A stretch of DNA of 64,000 bases from Candidatus Kuenenia stuttgartensis (lineage in GTDB: Bacteria > Planctomycetota > Planctomycetia > Isosphaerales > Isosphaeraceae). The stretch lies in NCBI GenBank assembly GCA_945865635.1, contig CAMBEP010000013.1, forward strand, positions 1 to 64,000, written 5' to 3'. The translations under genes and the position numbers were made by a program. Shown piece after piece: positions 35,277 through 45,200 of this stretch (positions are counted from its first letter, which is position 1; each line of letters starts with the position of its first letter). The notes beneath the pieces were generated by a model that ran no database searches, was not told the DNA's origin, and saw only the letters and a list, made by a program, of their open reading frames with translations.

Positions 35277-37250
35277 ATGACAAATCGTCAGGCTCATTCA
35301 GAGAATTGCAGTTACCAAAAGGGGCATACGCTGGCCATCTCAAGGCGAATCACAAGCCTGATCATGCTTGCCTTGGGCTTTGCCTTGGTGCCTCTGTCGG
35401 CGATGGCCCAATTTGAGCCGACCCCCTATCGATCATCTCCCTTGTCATCAACAGATCCAGAATCGCTTGGTCTGCCCAAATTGCCCTCATTTCTTAATCG
35501 CCCGATTCAGGATGATCTTCCGCGGGTAACGCCATTGCGATCTCCGGATATTGCTGAGAGTTATGAAGAGCCAGTGATGGACCCGCCATTGGGCTATGCG
35601 GGACAATCGACGATCATTCCGACCGAGCCCAGAACGAGTGCCGATGCGATTGCGGTTCCGGATCGCTGGAGGATTGGCTTTCCAGCATGGGACCGGAGTA
35701 AGTCGGGCGGCCAGATTCGCGAGGTGGATTCGCCGTATTCGCTAGGCCGGTGGTGGGATCCATACAATCAGAATCAGTTCAAGGGCGACTATCCGATTAT
35801 CGGCCAGAACATTTTTTTGAATGTCATGGCGAAGGCGGATTTAGACTTTGAAGGTCGCCAGGCGCCGACCCAGACATCGCCTTTTGAGAGCACATCGAGG
35901 CCCTTTTCGTCAAACTTTTATGGCCGGTCGTCAAGTTTTTTCACATTGCAATATTACAGCATGGGTTTTGAGCTGTTTCATGGAGATGGTGGTTATCGGC
36001 CCGACGATTGGAAGATCAAGATATTGCCGGTCTGGGGGGTGAGCGATTTCTCATTCAGCGAACTATCGCAGGTCAGCCCCAATGTGCTTGAGGGAAGCTC
36101 GCGATTAAGAACCTATTTCAACCCGATTCAGGAAGGATATGTGGAATACCGGCTGGCAGATGTCAGCCCCGACTTTGATTTTATCTCGGTTCGGGTCGGA
36201 AATCAGCCATTTAATCAGGACTTTAGAGGGTTCCTGTTTCAGGACACCACTCGTGGCATCCGATTCTTCGGCAATCTTTTTTCAAACAGGGATCAATGGA
36301 ACCTGGCCTATTTCCGTCAGTGGGAGAAGGATACAAACACGGCCCTGAACACGTTTAACGACCGGCCGCAGAATCTCTTCTTTGCCAACTATTACCGGCA
36401 GGACTTTTTGGTTCCGGGTTATACCATTCAATTTAGTCTTGCCTATGACAATGACATTTCAAACACCAAATTCGACAAGAACCGGTTTCTGGTGCGTCCG
36501 GACGGGGCAGGAATTTTCCAGAGACACACTGTCAATGCAGCCTATTTGGGGTTTGCTGGCGATGGCCATATTGACCGATTCAATTTATCGCATCAGTTTT
36601 ACTGGGCATTTGGCAACGACAGTCTTAATCCGATAGCGAATCAGCCCGTGACGATCAATGCCCAGATGGCTGCCATCGAAGCTTCTTACGATCGCGACTG
36701 GATTCGATTCAAGAGCTTCTTTTTCTGGTCGTCGGGCGACTCGAATGTGAACGACAATAAAGCGACTGGATTTGATACGATTCTGGACGGACCGAATTTT
36801 GCAGGTGGCCAGTTCAGCTACTGGAACCGTCAGCAATTGCCACTTCTTGGTGTAAATCTGGTGCAGCGTCTGTCGCTGGTGCCTGATCTTAGGGCGAGCA
36901 AGATTCAGTCTCAGGCCAATTTTGTGAATCCTGGAATCATGATTCCGGGTATTGGCATGGACATGGATTTGACCCCGAAGCTGCGGCTCATAACCAACTC
37001 TCAATTGATCTGGTTTCAAAACACAAGTTCACTCAAGCAGTATTTGTTTGATGGCAACATCAAGCACTTTATTGGCGGCGATCTAAGTTGTGGGATGGAA
37101 TACAGGCCACTGCTGAGTGAGAACATTACATTTGTGGGTGGAGTTTCGATGCTCGTGCCTGGCGATGGATTCCAGTCGATTTTTGCGAATTTTGGTTCGG
37201 CGGCAAGTTCGATGGTGGCTGGATTTGCGAATCTTGTCATGGCATATTAA
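35277..37250 (+). CDS. outer-membrane beta-barrel candidate next to cytochrome genes
   Basis: This encodes 657 residues from ATG 35277. A signal peptide (SLIMLALGFALVPLSAMAQ) ends near residue 45, so a shorter start is possible. A proline-rich segment follows, then about 480 residues of alternating aromatic/polar strands (FFTLQYYSMGFELFHGDG, RTYFNPIQEGYVEYRLADV, IQFSLAYDNDI, MAAIEASYDRDWIRFKSFFFW) typical of a transmembrane beta-barrel, with many W, Y and F residues at strand ends. No porin family can be named with certainty. Directly downstream come a b-type membrane protein and a decaheme cytochrome, an arrangement that recalls porin-cytochrome conduits (MtrB or PioB roles). That functional link is inference. 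Confidence 0.72.
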   Translation: MTNRQAHSENCSYQKGHTLAISRRITSLIMLALGFALVPLSAMAQFEPTPYRSSPLSSTDPESLGLPKLPSFLNRPIQDDLPRVTPLRSPDIAESYEEPVMDPPLGYAGQSTIIPTEPRTSADAIAVPDRWRIGFPAWDRSKSGGQIREVDSPYSLGRWWDPYNQNQFKGDYPIIGQNIFLNVMAKADLDFEGRQAPTQTSPFESTSRPFSSNFYGRSSSFFTLQYYSMGFELFHGDGGYRPDDWKIKILPVWGVSDFSFSELSQVSPNVLEGSSRLRTYFNPIQEGYVEYRLADVSPDFDFISVRVGNQPFNQDFRGFLFQDTTRGIRFFGNLFSNRDQWNLAYFRQWEKDTNTALNTFNDRPQNLFFANYYRQDFLVPGYTIQFSLAYDNDISNTKFDKNRFLVRPDGAGIFQRHTVNAAYLGFAGDGHIDRFNLSHQFYWAFGNDSLNPIANQPVTINAQMAAIEASYDRDWIRFKSFFFWSSGDSNVNDNKATGFDTILDGPNFAGGQFSYWNRQQLPLLGVNLVQRLSLVPDLRASKIQSQANFVNPGIMIPGIGMDMDLTPKLRLITNSQLIWFQNTSSLKQYLFDGNIKHFIGGDLSCGMEYRPLLSENITFVGGVSMLVPGDGFQSIFANFGSAASSMVAGFANLVMAY

Positions 37251-37371
37251 AATTGCATCGCGATCGGCACTGGTGTAGAATCATGATCGATCAACAGCAT
37301 CTTAAGACGAGTCATCAAGCCGTATCTGTTCTGAGCCCGATCTTGCCATCCAATGAACGTCAGGGAAAACC

Positions 37372-38337
37372 ATGCTGATTTGGAGAGACAGAAACTTTGA
37401 AGTGCACCGCAACTGGGCATATACGGTCGTTTTATGGACGATTTTATTTAGCGCATGGTTTCTGATTGGATTTTTTAAGATGGGGAGGTGGCCATCAGGT
37501 GGTAGTACGGCTGGCCTGACAGCGGGAGTCATTGCGGGGCTGATCATGGTCTTTGAGATGTTTTTATGGCCCAGAAAAACGATTTTTCGTGCATGGCGAA
37601 TTGGCAGGACAAAATATTGGCTTAAAGCTCATATTTGGCTTGGGATTCTCTCTCTGCCATTGGCAATGTTGCATGGTGGGTTTCATTTTGGTTTGAAGGC
37701 ATCTCCACTGGCAGGAATTTTGAGTTGGCTGACACTTTTCGTCGTTGTGAGTGGATTAGCGGGCTTGTATATCCAGAACCTGATCCCGAGGATCATGCTG
37801 GAATCGCTGCCTGGCGAGACGATTGTAAACCAGATTCCCGAAGTGCTTGAATCCTATCTCCGGGAAGCCGACCAGATGATTCGCGAGACATGTGGCCTTG
37901 CTGAAACTGATCAGCAACGGCAGGAGAATGGCCCCGATATTTCGATTTCGTCGTCAATCAAAACCACTGGGGCGATTAGTGGCCGCATGGTCCATTTGCA
38001 TACGACCTATCCTTATATTCAAGGCTGTGACGATTTGCTGGATTTCTGGAGGAACGAAATCGAGCCGTTCCTGAAACCTGGCAAGATGAAGCCAACCGGG
38101 CTTGGCAACAGTCGGGGTTCCGAATTTTTATTCCAGTCGATTTCGGATCGATTGCCAGTCGCGTCCAAACCGGTGGTGGAACGACTGAGTCTGATATGTA
38201 ACCAGAGGCGTCAGTTTGACCGACAGGAGCGATTGCATTTCTGGCTTCATTCCTGGCTGGTGGGTCATGTGGCATTATCCGTAACATTAATGGTGGCACT
38301 GTTCCTGCACGTGGTGCTTGCCATAGAGTTCCCCTGA
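37372..38337 (+). CDS. b-type cytochrome-like integral membrane protein
   Basis: This encodes 321 residues from ATG 37372. About five membrane segments are visible: near residues 14-34, 45-65, 83-105, 115-140 and 293-320. Histidines lie in the helices KAHIWLGILSLPLAMLHGGF and HFWLHSWLVGHVALSV and in LFLHVVLAIEF, well placed to bind two b hemes across the membrane. A soluble loop of about 140 residues sits between helices 4 and 5. No named family was recognised; it resembles the cytochrome b subunits that pass electrons between quinol and periplasmic c-type cytochromes. It is followed after 39 bases by the decaheme gene, with which it probably forms a quinol-oxidising unit. Confidence 0.75.
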   Translation: MLIWRDRNFEVHRNWAYTVVLWTILFSAWFLIGFFKMGRWPSGGSTAGLTAGVIAGLIMVFEMFLWPRKTIFRAWRIGRTKYWLKAHIWLGILSLPLAMLHGGFHFGLKASPLAGILSWLTLFVVVSGLAGLYIQNLIPRIMLESLPGETIVNQIPEVLESYLREADQMIRETCGLAETDQQRQENGPDISISSSIKTTGAISGRMVHLHTTYPYIQGCDDLLDFWRNEIEPFLKPGKMKPTGLGNSRGSEFLFQSISDRLPVASKPVVERLSLICNQRRQFDRQERLHFWLHSWLVGHVALSVTLMVALFLHVVLAIEFP

Positions 38338-38376
38338 CCGGGCCAACCGATTCCTTTTGAGAGGCGGGAAATTGCA

Positions 38377-39906
38377 ATGTCCATGGATCAGATCCCTGAG
38401 AAGGCCAAAACGCGTGCATCACGTATCGCTTTTTCGTATTACAATCGACCCGACAGATTTTATCGGTCACGCAAATGGTTTGCAATTGCGTCGACCCTGA
38501 TTGCAACTGGGATTCTGGGAACAGCATGGATCCTGTTCAAGCCTGAAGATACAAGTTCGCGAAATTTCCGATTTACAAGCCTTGCATCGCCCGGGCCGGT
38601 GGCTCGGCCGCATGCCCTTTGGGAGAGCCGGTGCGAGGTCTGTCATAAGGCGGCCGAAGGATTGAATCCGGAGCGGACATCGCCGATTTTTCATTCTGTG
38701 GTTACTCAGGATGCGCGATGTCTTGATTGCCATCGCAATGCGCCTCATCATTTGAATTCAAAACCGGATAAATCACCGGCGTGCGCTACGTGTCATGAGG
38801 ATCATCAGGGACGCTCGATGGATTTAACTGATGTCGGCAACCAGCACTGCACGAAATGTCACACCAATTTGAAAGATTCGCTTGTCCAGGATTCAGAGAC
38901 CGGGAGAAGTGCTATTGCTGGTTTTGGTCCGAAATCACATCCTGAATTCCGATTACATTTGAGCGATCAGTTGCCTGAGAATATCAAGTTCAATCATGCA
39001 TTGCATTTGTCGCCAGGCCAGAATCCTGCTCCTGATGGGTTGGCCCTGATTCGTTTTAAAGACTTACCAGAAAAAGATCGGCTGCGTTATGGGCTCAAAG
39101 GGCCTGAAGATCTTGAAACGGTGGTCAAATTGCAATGCAATTCCTGCCATGTTCAGACTCTGACGGATTCATTGGGAGGTTCGCTCGGGGTGGCGCCGAC
39201 GGGTCAGTTGCGTAACCCATTGTCTGTAAGGTTTGAGCGTGATTGTGCGGCGTGTCATCCGCAAAGTTTTGGAGTATCGGGAGGGCGAACTTTGGCAGTT
39301 CGTCACGGCCTTCAGATTCCTGAGCTTCTGGAAGAATTGCGAGCTTTGTATTTGAAAGAGTATTTTAAGGATAATCCGGCCATTCTGGATCGAAAGCTAT
39401 CGGATTCCGGGATTCCGGGAAAGCCTCAGAAGCTGGCCGACCCGACAGTGGGCAAGGCGATTGCGGAAAGTGTCGAAAAAGGGGCAGAATTATTACTTGG
39501 AAAGTCGTGGAGGGAACTTGGTCCGAGAGGTCGACGCGGGTGTGTGGAATGTCATGAATTTCAGGAGTCAGGATTGGCTGGAAATTTCAAGGTGCAGCCG
39601 GTTTTGGCAACTCGCTCAAAATTGATTGGTGCAAGATTTGATCATGGCCGGCACACGATGATGGATTGTCGGGCGTGTCATGATGCGGAAGGATCCAGAA
39701 ATGCAATGGATCAGCTCATCCCCAAGGTTCAGAATTGTTTTGGATGCCATGGGGAAAGTGGTTTAAGCCGACATGCGTCGGCGAGTGCAGGATCGTCGTG
39801 CGTGACGTGTCATGGTTATCATCAAAAAGGCAAAGGGGCTGATGCAGAATTAAACTCAGCCCGCCCTGCCCTGCCGAGCCAATTTCGCTCGATTCTTGAA
39901 CCATGA
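38377..39906 (+). CDS. membrane-anchored decaheme cytochrome c
   Basis: This encodes 509 residues from ATG 38377, preceded by the strong site GAGGCGGG. A single N-terminal membrane segment (WFAIASTLIATGILGTAWIL) near residue 35 anchors or exports the protein. Ten CxxCH motifs occur: CEVCH, CLDCH, CATCH, CTKCH, CNSCH, CAACH, CVECH, CRACH, CFGCH and CVTCH, with extra histidines nearby for bis-His ligation. A heme-free, lysine-rich insert lies around residues 320-390. Cytochromes of this kind shuttle electrons from the inner membrane across the periplasm. The upstream b-type gene and barrel gene suggest a route from quinol to the outer membrane. Confidence 0.9.
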   Translation: MSMDQIPEKAKTRASRIAFSYYNRPDRFYRSRKWFAIASTLIATGILGTAWILFKPEDTSSRNFRFTSLASPGPVARPHALWESRCEVCHKAAEGLNPERTSPIFHSVVTQDARCLDCHRNAPHHLNSKPDKSPACATCHEDHQGRSMDLTDVGNQHCTKCHTNLKDSLVQDSETGRSAIAGFGPKSHPEFRLHLSDQLPENIKFNHALHLSPGQNPAPDGLALIRFKDLPEKDRLRYGLKGPEDLETVVKLQCNSCHVQTLTDSLGGSLGVAPTGQLRNPLSVRFERDCAACHPQSFGVSGGRTLAVRHGLQIPELLEELRALYLKEYFKDNPAILDRKLSDSGIPGKPQKLADPTVGKAIAESVEKGAELLLGKSWRELGPRGRRGCVECHEFQESGLAGNFKVQPVLATRSKLIGARFDHGRHTMMDCRACHDAEGSRNAMDQLIPKVQNCFGCHGESGLSRHASASAGSSCVTCHGYHQKGKGADAELNSARPALPSQFRSILEP

Positions 39907-40108
39907 CAGAATCGGAACAACAGATTCCAGCGTAATTTGCGGCAACCCTCAAGATTCTTGAAGCCGATTGATTGCATTGTGCGGAATTTGTTCGTACAAT
40001 TAATGGGCATACGAATGATGTGCCGCGAATGTGAAGGTTGACAAGGCGGGTGCTCCCGTGTCGTGATCCATTTTTGGAATTCAAGCATTTTGAGAGGGTT
40101 GGGGAGCA

Positions 40109-42070
40109 ATGTTTCAGTTGAACATTTTCGAGCATGGGGTTTTGAAATGTACCTCCCAGATTGGTTGCCTGACATGGCTTGGGCGTGAATACAACGAAGC
40201 GGAAAGCACCAAGATTCTGAAGCCCTATCAGGGAACGGACCCGAAGGGGCTTCAGTGCTTGCGAATTGCGTATGTGCCGCATTCGGATCATACAATTTCG
40301 CGGTGGTCTCTGAGTCTGATTCCGATCGATTCCGAGAGGGTCAGAATTGAAGTGGCGGGCAAGAATTCCTACATGATTGATGGTTATGTCATGGAGTCGC
40401 TGAAACCGATTGAATTTAAATTGCCGGTTAAGATCAAGGACCGAAACTTTTTATTTGTGCTTGACCCGATCGAAATGAAACCAAGAGTGGATGATGATGA
40501 TGAGGTCAAAGTGCTCGACGTCAAGCCGATTGCCCCATTTTCCAATTACGCTTCGATATCACTTGATTTTGAGGATACCAATAGCTCGCAATCCATGAAT
40601 GACCTGAGCAACTCAGCCCAGATTGCTCCTCTGGTCAATCGGCTTGATTATTCTTTAAAATCGAATGGGAATCTTGATGTGACAGTGGCTCTTAAAATGC
40701 TGGAAGGCATGCTTGGAATCATTCAAAGTGCGGTGACGGATGTCGAATTTTTCGAAAGGGCTGTCCAGGTGATGGTCAATTTGTTGGACCTTGACCAAGG
40801 CTGGGCATTGACACTTAATAAAGCAGGCGAGTGGAAAGTGGTTGCCACGGTTCATAACTCGCGTTCAGATCAGCCGTTTCAGAAAGTACCGAATGACAGT
40901 TTATTGAGAAAGCTCAAGGAGTCGGGCCAGAGTGTCTGGATGCGTCTGGGCGACCAGAATTTGACACGCTCCGAGATATTGATCGGGCTTTCAGAATCTG
41001 TTGGGGCACCGGTTCTAAGCCCATCCGGCCAGGTTGTCGGGGGGTTGTGCGGGATCAAGTTTGTTGATGATTATTACTCGAATTCTGCAATGATTGCATT
41101 AAATAAATCGCGGTCTGAGACGCTTACGGAATTGCGTGTGATCATCATGCAGATATTGGCGGGGTGTGTGGCGTCGGGTATCGCCCATCTTACGATGAAA
41201 GGCGAGCGGGACCAGCTTGAGACGCTGCTTGAGCAATATTTTACGAAAAAGGTTTCGGAGCGGATCAAAAAGGATCCGAATTTGCTGCGCGGATCAGAAT
41301 ATGAAATTACGTCTTTGTTTTGTGATATTCGGAATTTCAGCCGGATCAGTTCGAATCTTGAGCCTGATTTGCTTTTGGAATGGCTTCAGGAATCGCTCTC
41401 TTCAATATCTGAATGCGTACCGGAATATGATGGGATCGTGGTGGATTATATTGGCGACGAGCTGATGGCGATCTGGGGTGAGATCAGTGCGGAAAGCGAT
41501 CATGCTGTAAGAGCGGTGAAGGCTGGATTTGCAATGATCCAGGAGATTGAGCAGCTTTCCGAGATTTGGAAGGAACGCCTGGGCGGGACAGGTTTTTCGG
41601 TGGGTGTGGGGATCAATACGGGCAAGGCTTTTGTGGGAAATATTGGGACACCCCGAAAATTGAAATTTGGAGCGATTGGGAATTCGGTAAATCTGGCGAG
41701 CCGGGTTCAGGGGGTCACGAAATATTTTCAGTGTCCGTTTTTGGTGACGCATCACACGTGGTTGCAGCTTCACGGCCAGTTTCTTGGCCGGCGCATTGGG
41801 AGCGTGTCGCTTGTCAATATTCCTGAGCCAGTGGATTTGCACCAGGTTTTTCCGAGTCGGGATCCTGACAAAGTGCAATTGTGCAGTCTATACGAAAAGG
41901 CTTTGGCTTTTTTTGAGGGTCGTCAGTTCAGCGAAGCGGCAGCAATTGCTGGCCAGATTTTGAATACGCACCGGGATGACCGCCCGTCGATCATTCTGCT
42001 TCAGAGAGCGATTGGCTGTCTGATCGACCCAGGCTCGTTTTCAAAGTCTGTGATCATTCAGGGCAAATAG
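40109..42070 (+). CDS. class III nucleotide cyclase with FHA-like and GAF-like domains
   Basis: This encodes 653 residues from ATG 40109, with GGGGAG just upstream. The N-terminus (about 15-110) looks like an FHA domain (LTWLGRE, then HTISRWSLSLIP). A GAF-like domain lies at about 215-350 (LDLDQGWALTLNKAGEWKVV, GGLCGIKF). The class III cyclase domain occupies about 395-590. Both metal-binding aspartates are present (FCDIRNFS, YIGDELMAIWG), and FVGNIGTPRKLKFGAIGNSVNLASR forms the dimer/substrate region. The position usually occupied by a purine-contacting lysine, just before IGD, holds Asp (VDYIGD), so product choice (cAMP or cGMP) cannot be told. No membrane segment is seen. The gene stands between two multiheme cytochrome genes. 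Confidence 0.9.
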   Translation: MFQLNIFEHGVLKCTSQIGCLTWLGREYNEAESTKILKPYQGTDPKGLQCLRIAYVPHSDHTISRWSLSLIPIDSERVRIEVAGKNSYMIDGYVMESLKPIEFKLPVKIKDRNFLFVLDPIEMKPRVDDDDEVKVLDVKPIAPFSNYASISLDFEDTNSSQSMNDLSNSAQIAPLVNRLDYSLKSNGNLDVTVALKMLEGMLGIIQSAVTDVEFFERAVQVMVNLLDLDQGWALTLNKAGEWKVVATVHNSRSDQPFQKVPNDSLLRKLKESGQSVWMRLGDQNLTRSEILIGLSESVGAPVLSPSGQVVGGLCGIKFVDDYYSNSAMIALNKSRSETLTELRVIIMQILAGCVASGIAHLTMKGERDQLETLLEQYFTKKVSERIKKDPNLLRGSEYEITSLFCDIRNFSRISSNLEPDLLLEWLQESLSSISECVPEYDGIVVDYIGDELMAIWGEISAESDHAVRAVKAGFAMIQEIEQLSEIWKERLGGTGFSVGVGINTGKAFVGNIGTPRKLKFGAIGNSVNLASRVQGVTKYFQCPFLVTHHTWLQLHGQFLGRRIGSVSLVNIPEPVDLHQVFPSRDPDKVQLCSLYEKALAFFEGRQFSEAAAIAGQILNTHRDDRPSIILLQRAIGCLIDPGSFSKSVIIQGK

Positions 42071-42220
42071 GGATTTTACAGACCATCAGGCTTAAGCTGA
42101 AAAATTTCCGGTGCAAGATTTTCTTTTTTAAAACTCTTGCATCGTGTGGCCTTCTTGTGTAATTTGTCAGAAGCAGCCTTGACGAATCAGAAGGATACTC
42201 GCCGAAAGGAGTTCGGCCCA

Positions 42221-45200
42221 ATGCATTTTAAGCCGTTTCGCAACATGCTTGTCAGAGACCTGTGTCAGGGTCTTCTCGGCCTGATTGTATTGATTTCGGG
42301 ATTGTCTTATTTTCATTTGATGAATGTGGCTCAGGCGCAGACCCCATTCAGGCGAGTGCCGGTGGATGTCAATCCGGTTCGGCGGGTGCAATATGAAGCA
42401 GGTTCGCTTGATACAGGGCTTGAGCCTCTGAATGCTCAGGCGGATGAACTCGTGGCGGCCAAGAGTCAGGGCTGCATTCAATGCCATCGTGGGCAGCACG
42501 ACCCGCATTTCAAAGAGACAGTCAGGCTGGGCTGTACGGATTGTCATGGTGGCAATGGGCGTGCAATTGACAAGGCGGCCGCACATGTCCATTCACGGTT
42601 CCCGGAGGCCTGGCCCGGGTCTGCAAATCCACAGAGGTCTTATACTTTATTGAATCGCGAATCGCCGGAATTCATTCAATTTGTCAATCCGGGAGATTTA
42701 AGGGTAGCTAGGCTGAGTTGCGGCACATCGGGTTGCCACAGTGAGATTTTGGATCAGGTTGGCAAAAGCATGATGACCCATGGGGCGATGCTGTGGAACG
42801 CCGCTTTATACAATAATGGAGCCATACCGTCGAAGCACCCGCGTTATGGGGAAAGTTATTCCATGAACGGGACACCACAGAGGCTATTGACACTGCCTCC
42901 GCCAACGGCCTTTGAGACTGCGAACAAAGGGGTTCTGCCGTTTCTGGAGCCCTTGCCACGATTTGAAATCAGCCAGCCGGGCAATATTTTGCGGATTTTT
43001 GAACGAGGCCGACGCGAGCCTCAGGAAATTGGACTGCCCAACCCTCAGGAAGATCCAGGCCGACCCAAGGCAGGGCTTAGCCCGCGCGGGCTTGGGACAA
43101 AGAACCGGACTGACCCTGTCTTTCTGGGGCTTCAAAAAACCCGTCTACTGGATCCGACCCTGAACTTCTTGGGTACCAACGATCATCCAGGCGATTACCG
43201 TTCCAGCGGATGCACCTCGTGCCATGTGATCTATGCCAACGACCGATCGCCGATCAATTCAGGCCCCTACGCCGCTTATGGCCACAAAGGCACCTCGTTT
43301 CAGGCCGATCCGATGATTCCGAGGGGGGAATCCGGGCATCCGATCGAGCATCGATTTACGATCGGAATTCCGACCAGCCAGTGCATCGTCTGCCACATTC
43401 ATCCAGGCACTACGGTCATGAACAGCTACACAGGCTTCATGTGGTGGGACGAAGAGACAGATGCCGAGGTCATGTTTCCTGAGAAGGAGAAGCGGCTGAG
43501 CTCAGAGGAATTTACAAAGGCCCAGATGTTGAATCCAGACGAAGCCGCAGCGCGCGGGCACTGGTCAGACCCTGAATTTCTGGCCAATGTGACAGACTTG
43601 AATCCATCGCTGAAGCACACCCAGTTTGCCGACTATCACGGCCACGGCTGGGTTTTCAAGGCCGTTTTCAAGAAAGATCGGAAAGGCAATCTGCTGGATC
43701 ATCGCGGCCGGGTCGTTGAAGAAGCAGCCGGGCCAGAGCTGCAAGCGGCAACCGCGATTGCAATGGATGTGAAAGAATTGTATCGGATGGTTTTGAGTGC
43801 TGAAGAATTGACCAAAGCCGAGGAGTCGGTTTCTGCCAGACGCGATGGAATGCCAGTGCATCAAATGGATATTCACTTGGAAAAAGGGATGCACTGCGTG
43901 GATTGCCATTTTGTGCAAGACATGCACGGCAACGGCAAGCTTTATGGAGAGGTTCGTAATGCCATTGAAATTCAATGCGTGGATTGCCACGGCCAGGTCG
44001 GCCAGCGGGCGAGCCTGATCACATCAGGGCCAGCCTCGGATACATCAGGGTTGGAATCGGGAAAAGCAGGTCGAGATCTCGCAACCATGCGCACTCCATT
44101 TGGAGAACGCCGGTTTGAGAAGCAGGGCACGAAAATTGTACAGCGATCGATGGTCGAGAAAGGGCTGAAATGGGAAGTTTCGCAAGTTGACGACACAATC
44201 AACCCGCAATCGCCTGATTATAATGAGCGGGCGCATCTGGCCAAAACCGTGCGTTTTGAAGGCGACCAGATGACCTGGGGCGACCAGCCAAAGGATCAGT
44301 CGCTCTGTGCCCACTCAAGCAAGAACATGTCGTGCATAGCCTGCCATTCGTCGTGGAACCCAAGCTGTTTCGGATGCCACCTGCCGCAGAAAGCCAATCG
44401 CAAGACCCCCATGCTTCATAATGAGGGCGATGTCAGCCGAAATTCGATTTCCTACAATTTCCAGACGCTCAGAGACGACGTTTTCATGCTTGCTCGCGAT
44501 GGCGATGTGACTGGAAACCGGATCGGGCCTGCCAGGTCAAGCTGTGCAATCCATGTTGGCTCTTATAATGGGAATCGAGAGTCGATTTATGTTCAGCAAC
44601 AGACGGTTTCCGCCGAGGGCCTCTCAGGCATTGCATTCAGCACGAATGTGCCTCATACCGTTCGCGCAATTGCACCAAAAATCCGGGGCGGAGCAAATCA
44701 TGGCCTGCCTGATAGCGCTGAGGCCATGATTTCCGGACGAAGCGAGACGAAGATGTGCACGGATTGTCATATTTCCGAAAATGGCGACAATAATGCCATC
44801 ATGGCCCAATTGCTGATGCAAGGCACGAATTTCACGAATTTTATCGGTCGATATTGCTGGGTGGCTACAGGCGAGCATGGACTTTCGGCCGTGGTCGTCA
44901 CAGAGCGTGATGAGCCGCAGACAGTGATTGGAAGCTCGCTCCATAAAATTGCTTATCCACAACGATTTGAAAAGCATTTGCATGAAAAGTCCGAATTGGA
45001 GCATTTGCACGAGCATCCCGGCCGCGACATTTCGGAATTTCGCACCAAGCCGGATCTGCTTGCAATTCAGGCTCGTGGCGAATATCTTTATGCAGCCTGC
45101 GGCGATCAGGGCCTTCGTGTGTTTGACATTGCATTTATTGATAACAAGGGATTTTCGGAACGTATTACGACCGCCCCCGTATCGCCCTTAGGCCAAAGGC

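Noticed and set aside
42137-42220. TTG start for the decaheme/LVIVD gene
   Set aside because: ATG 42221 has AGGAG nine bases upstream and begins a normal signal peptide.
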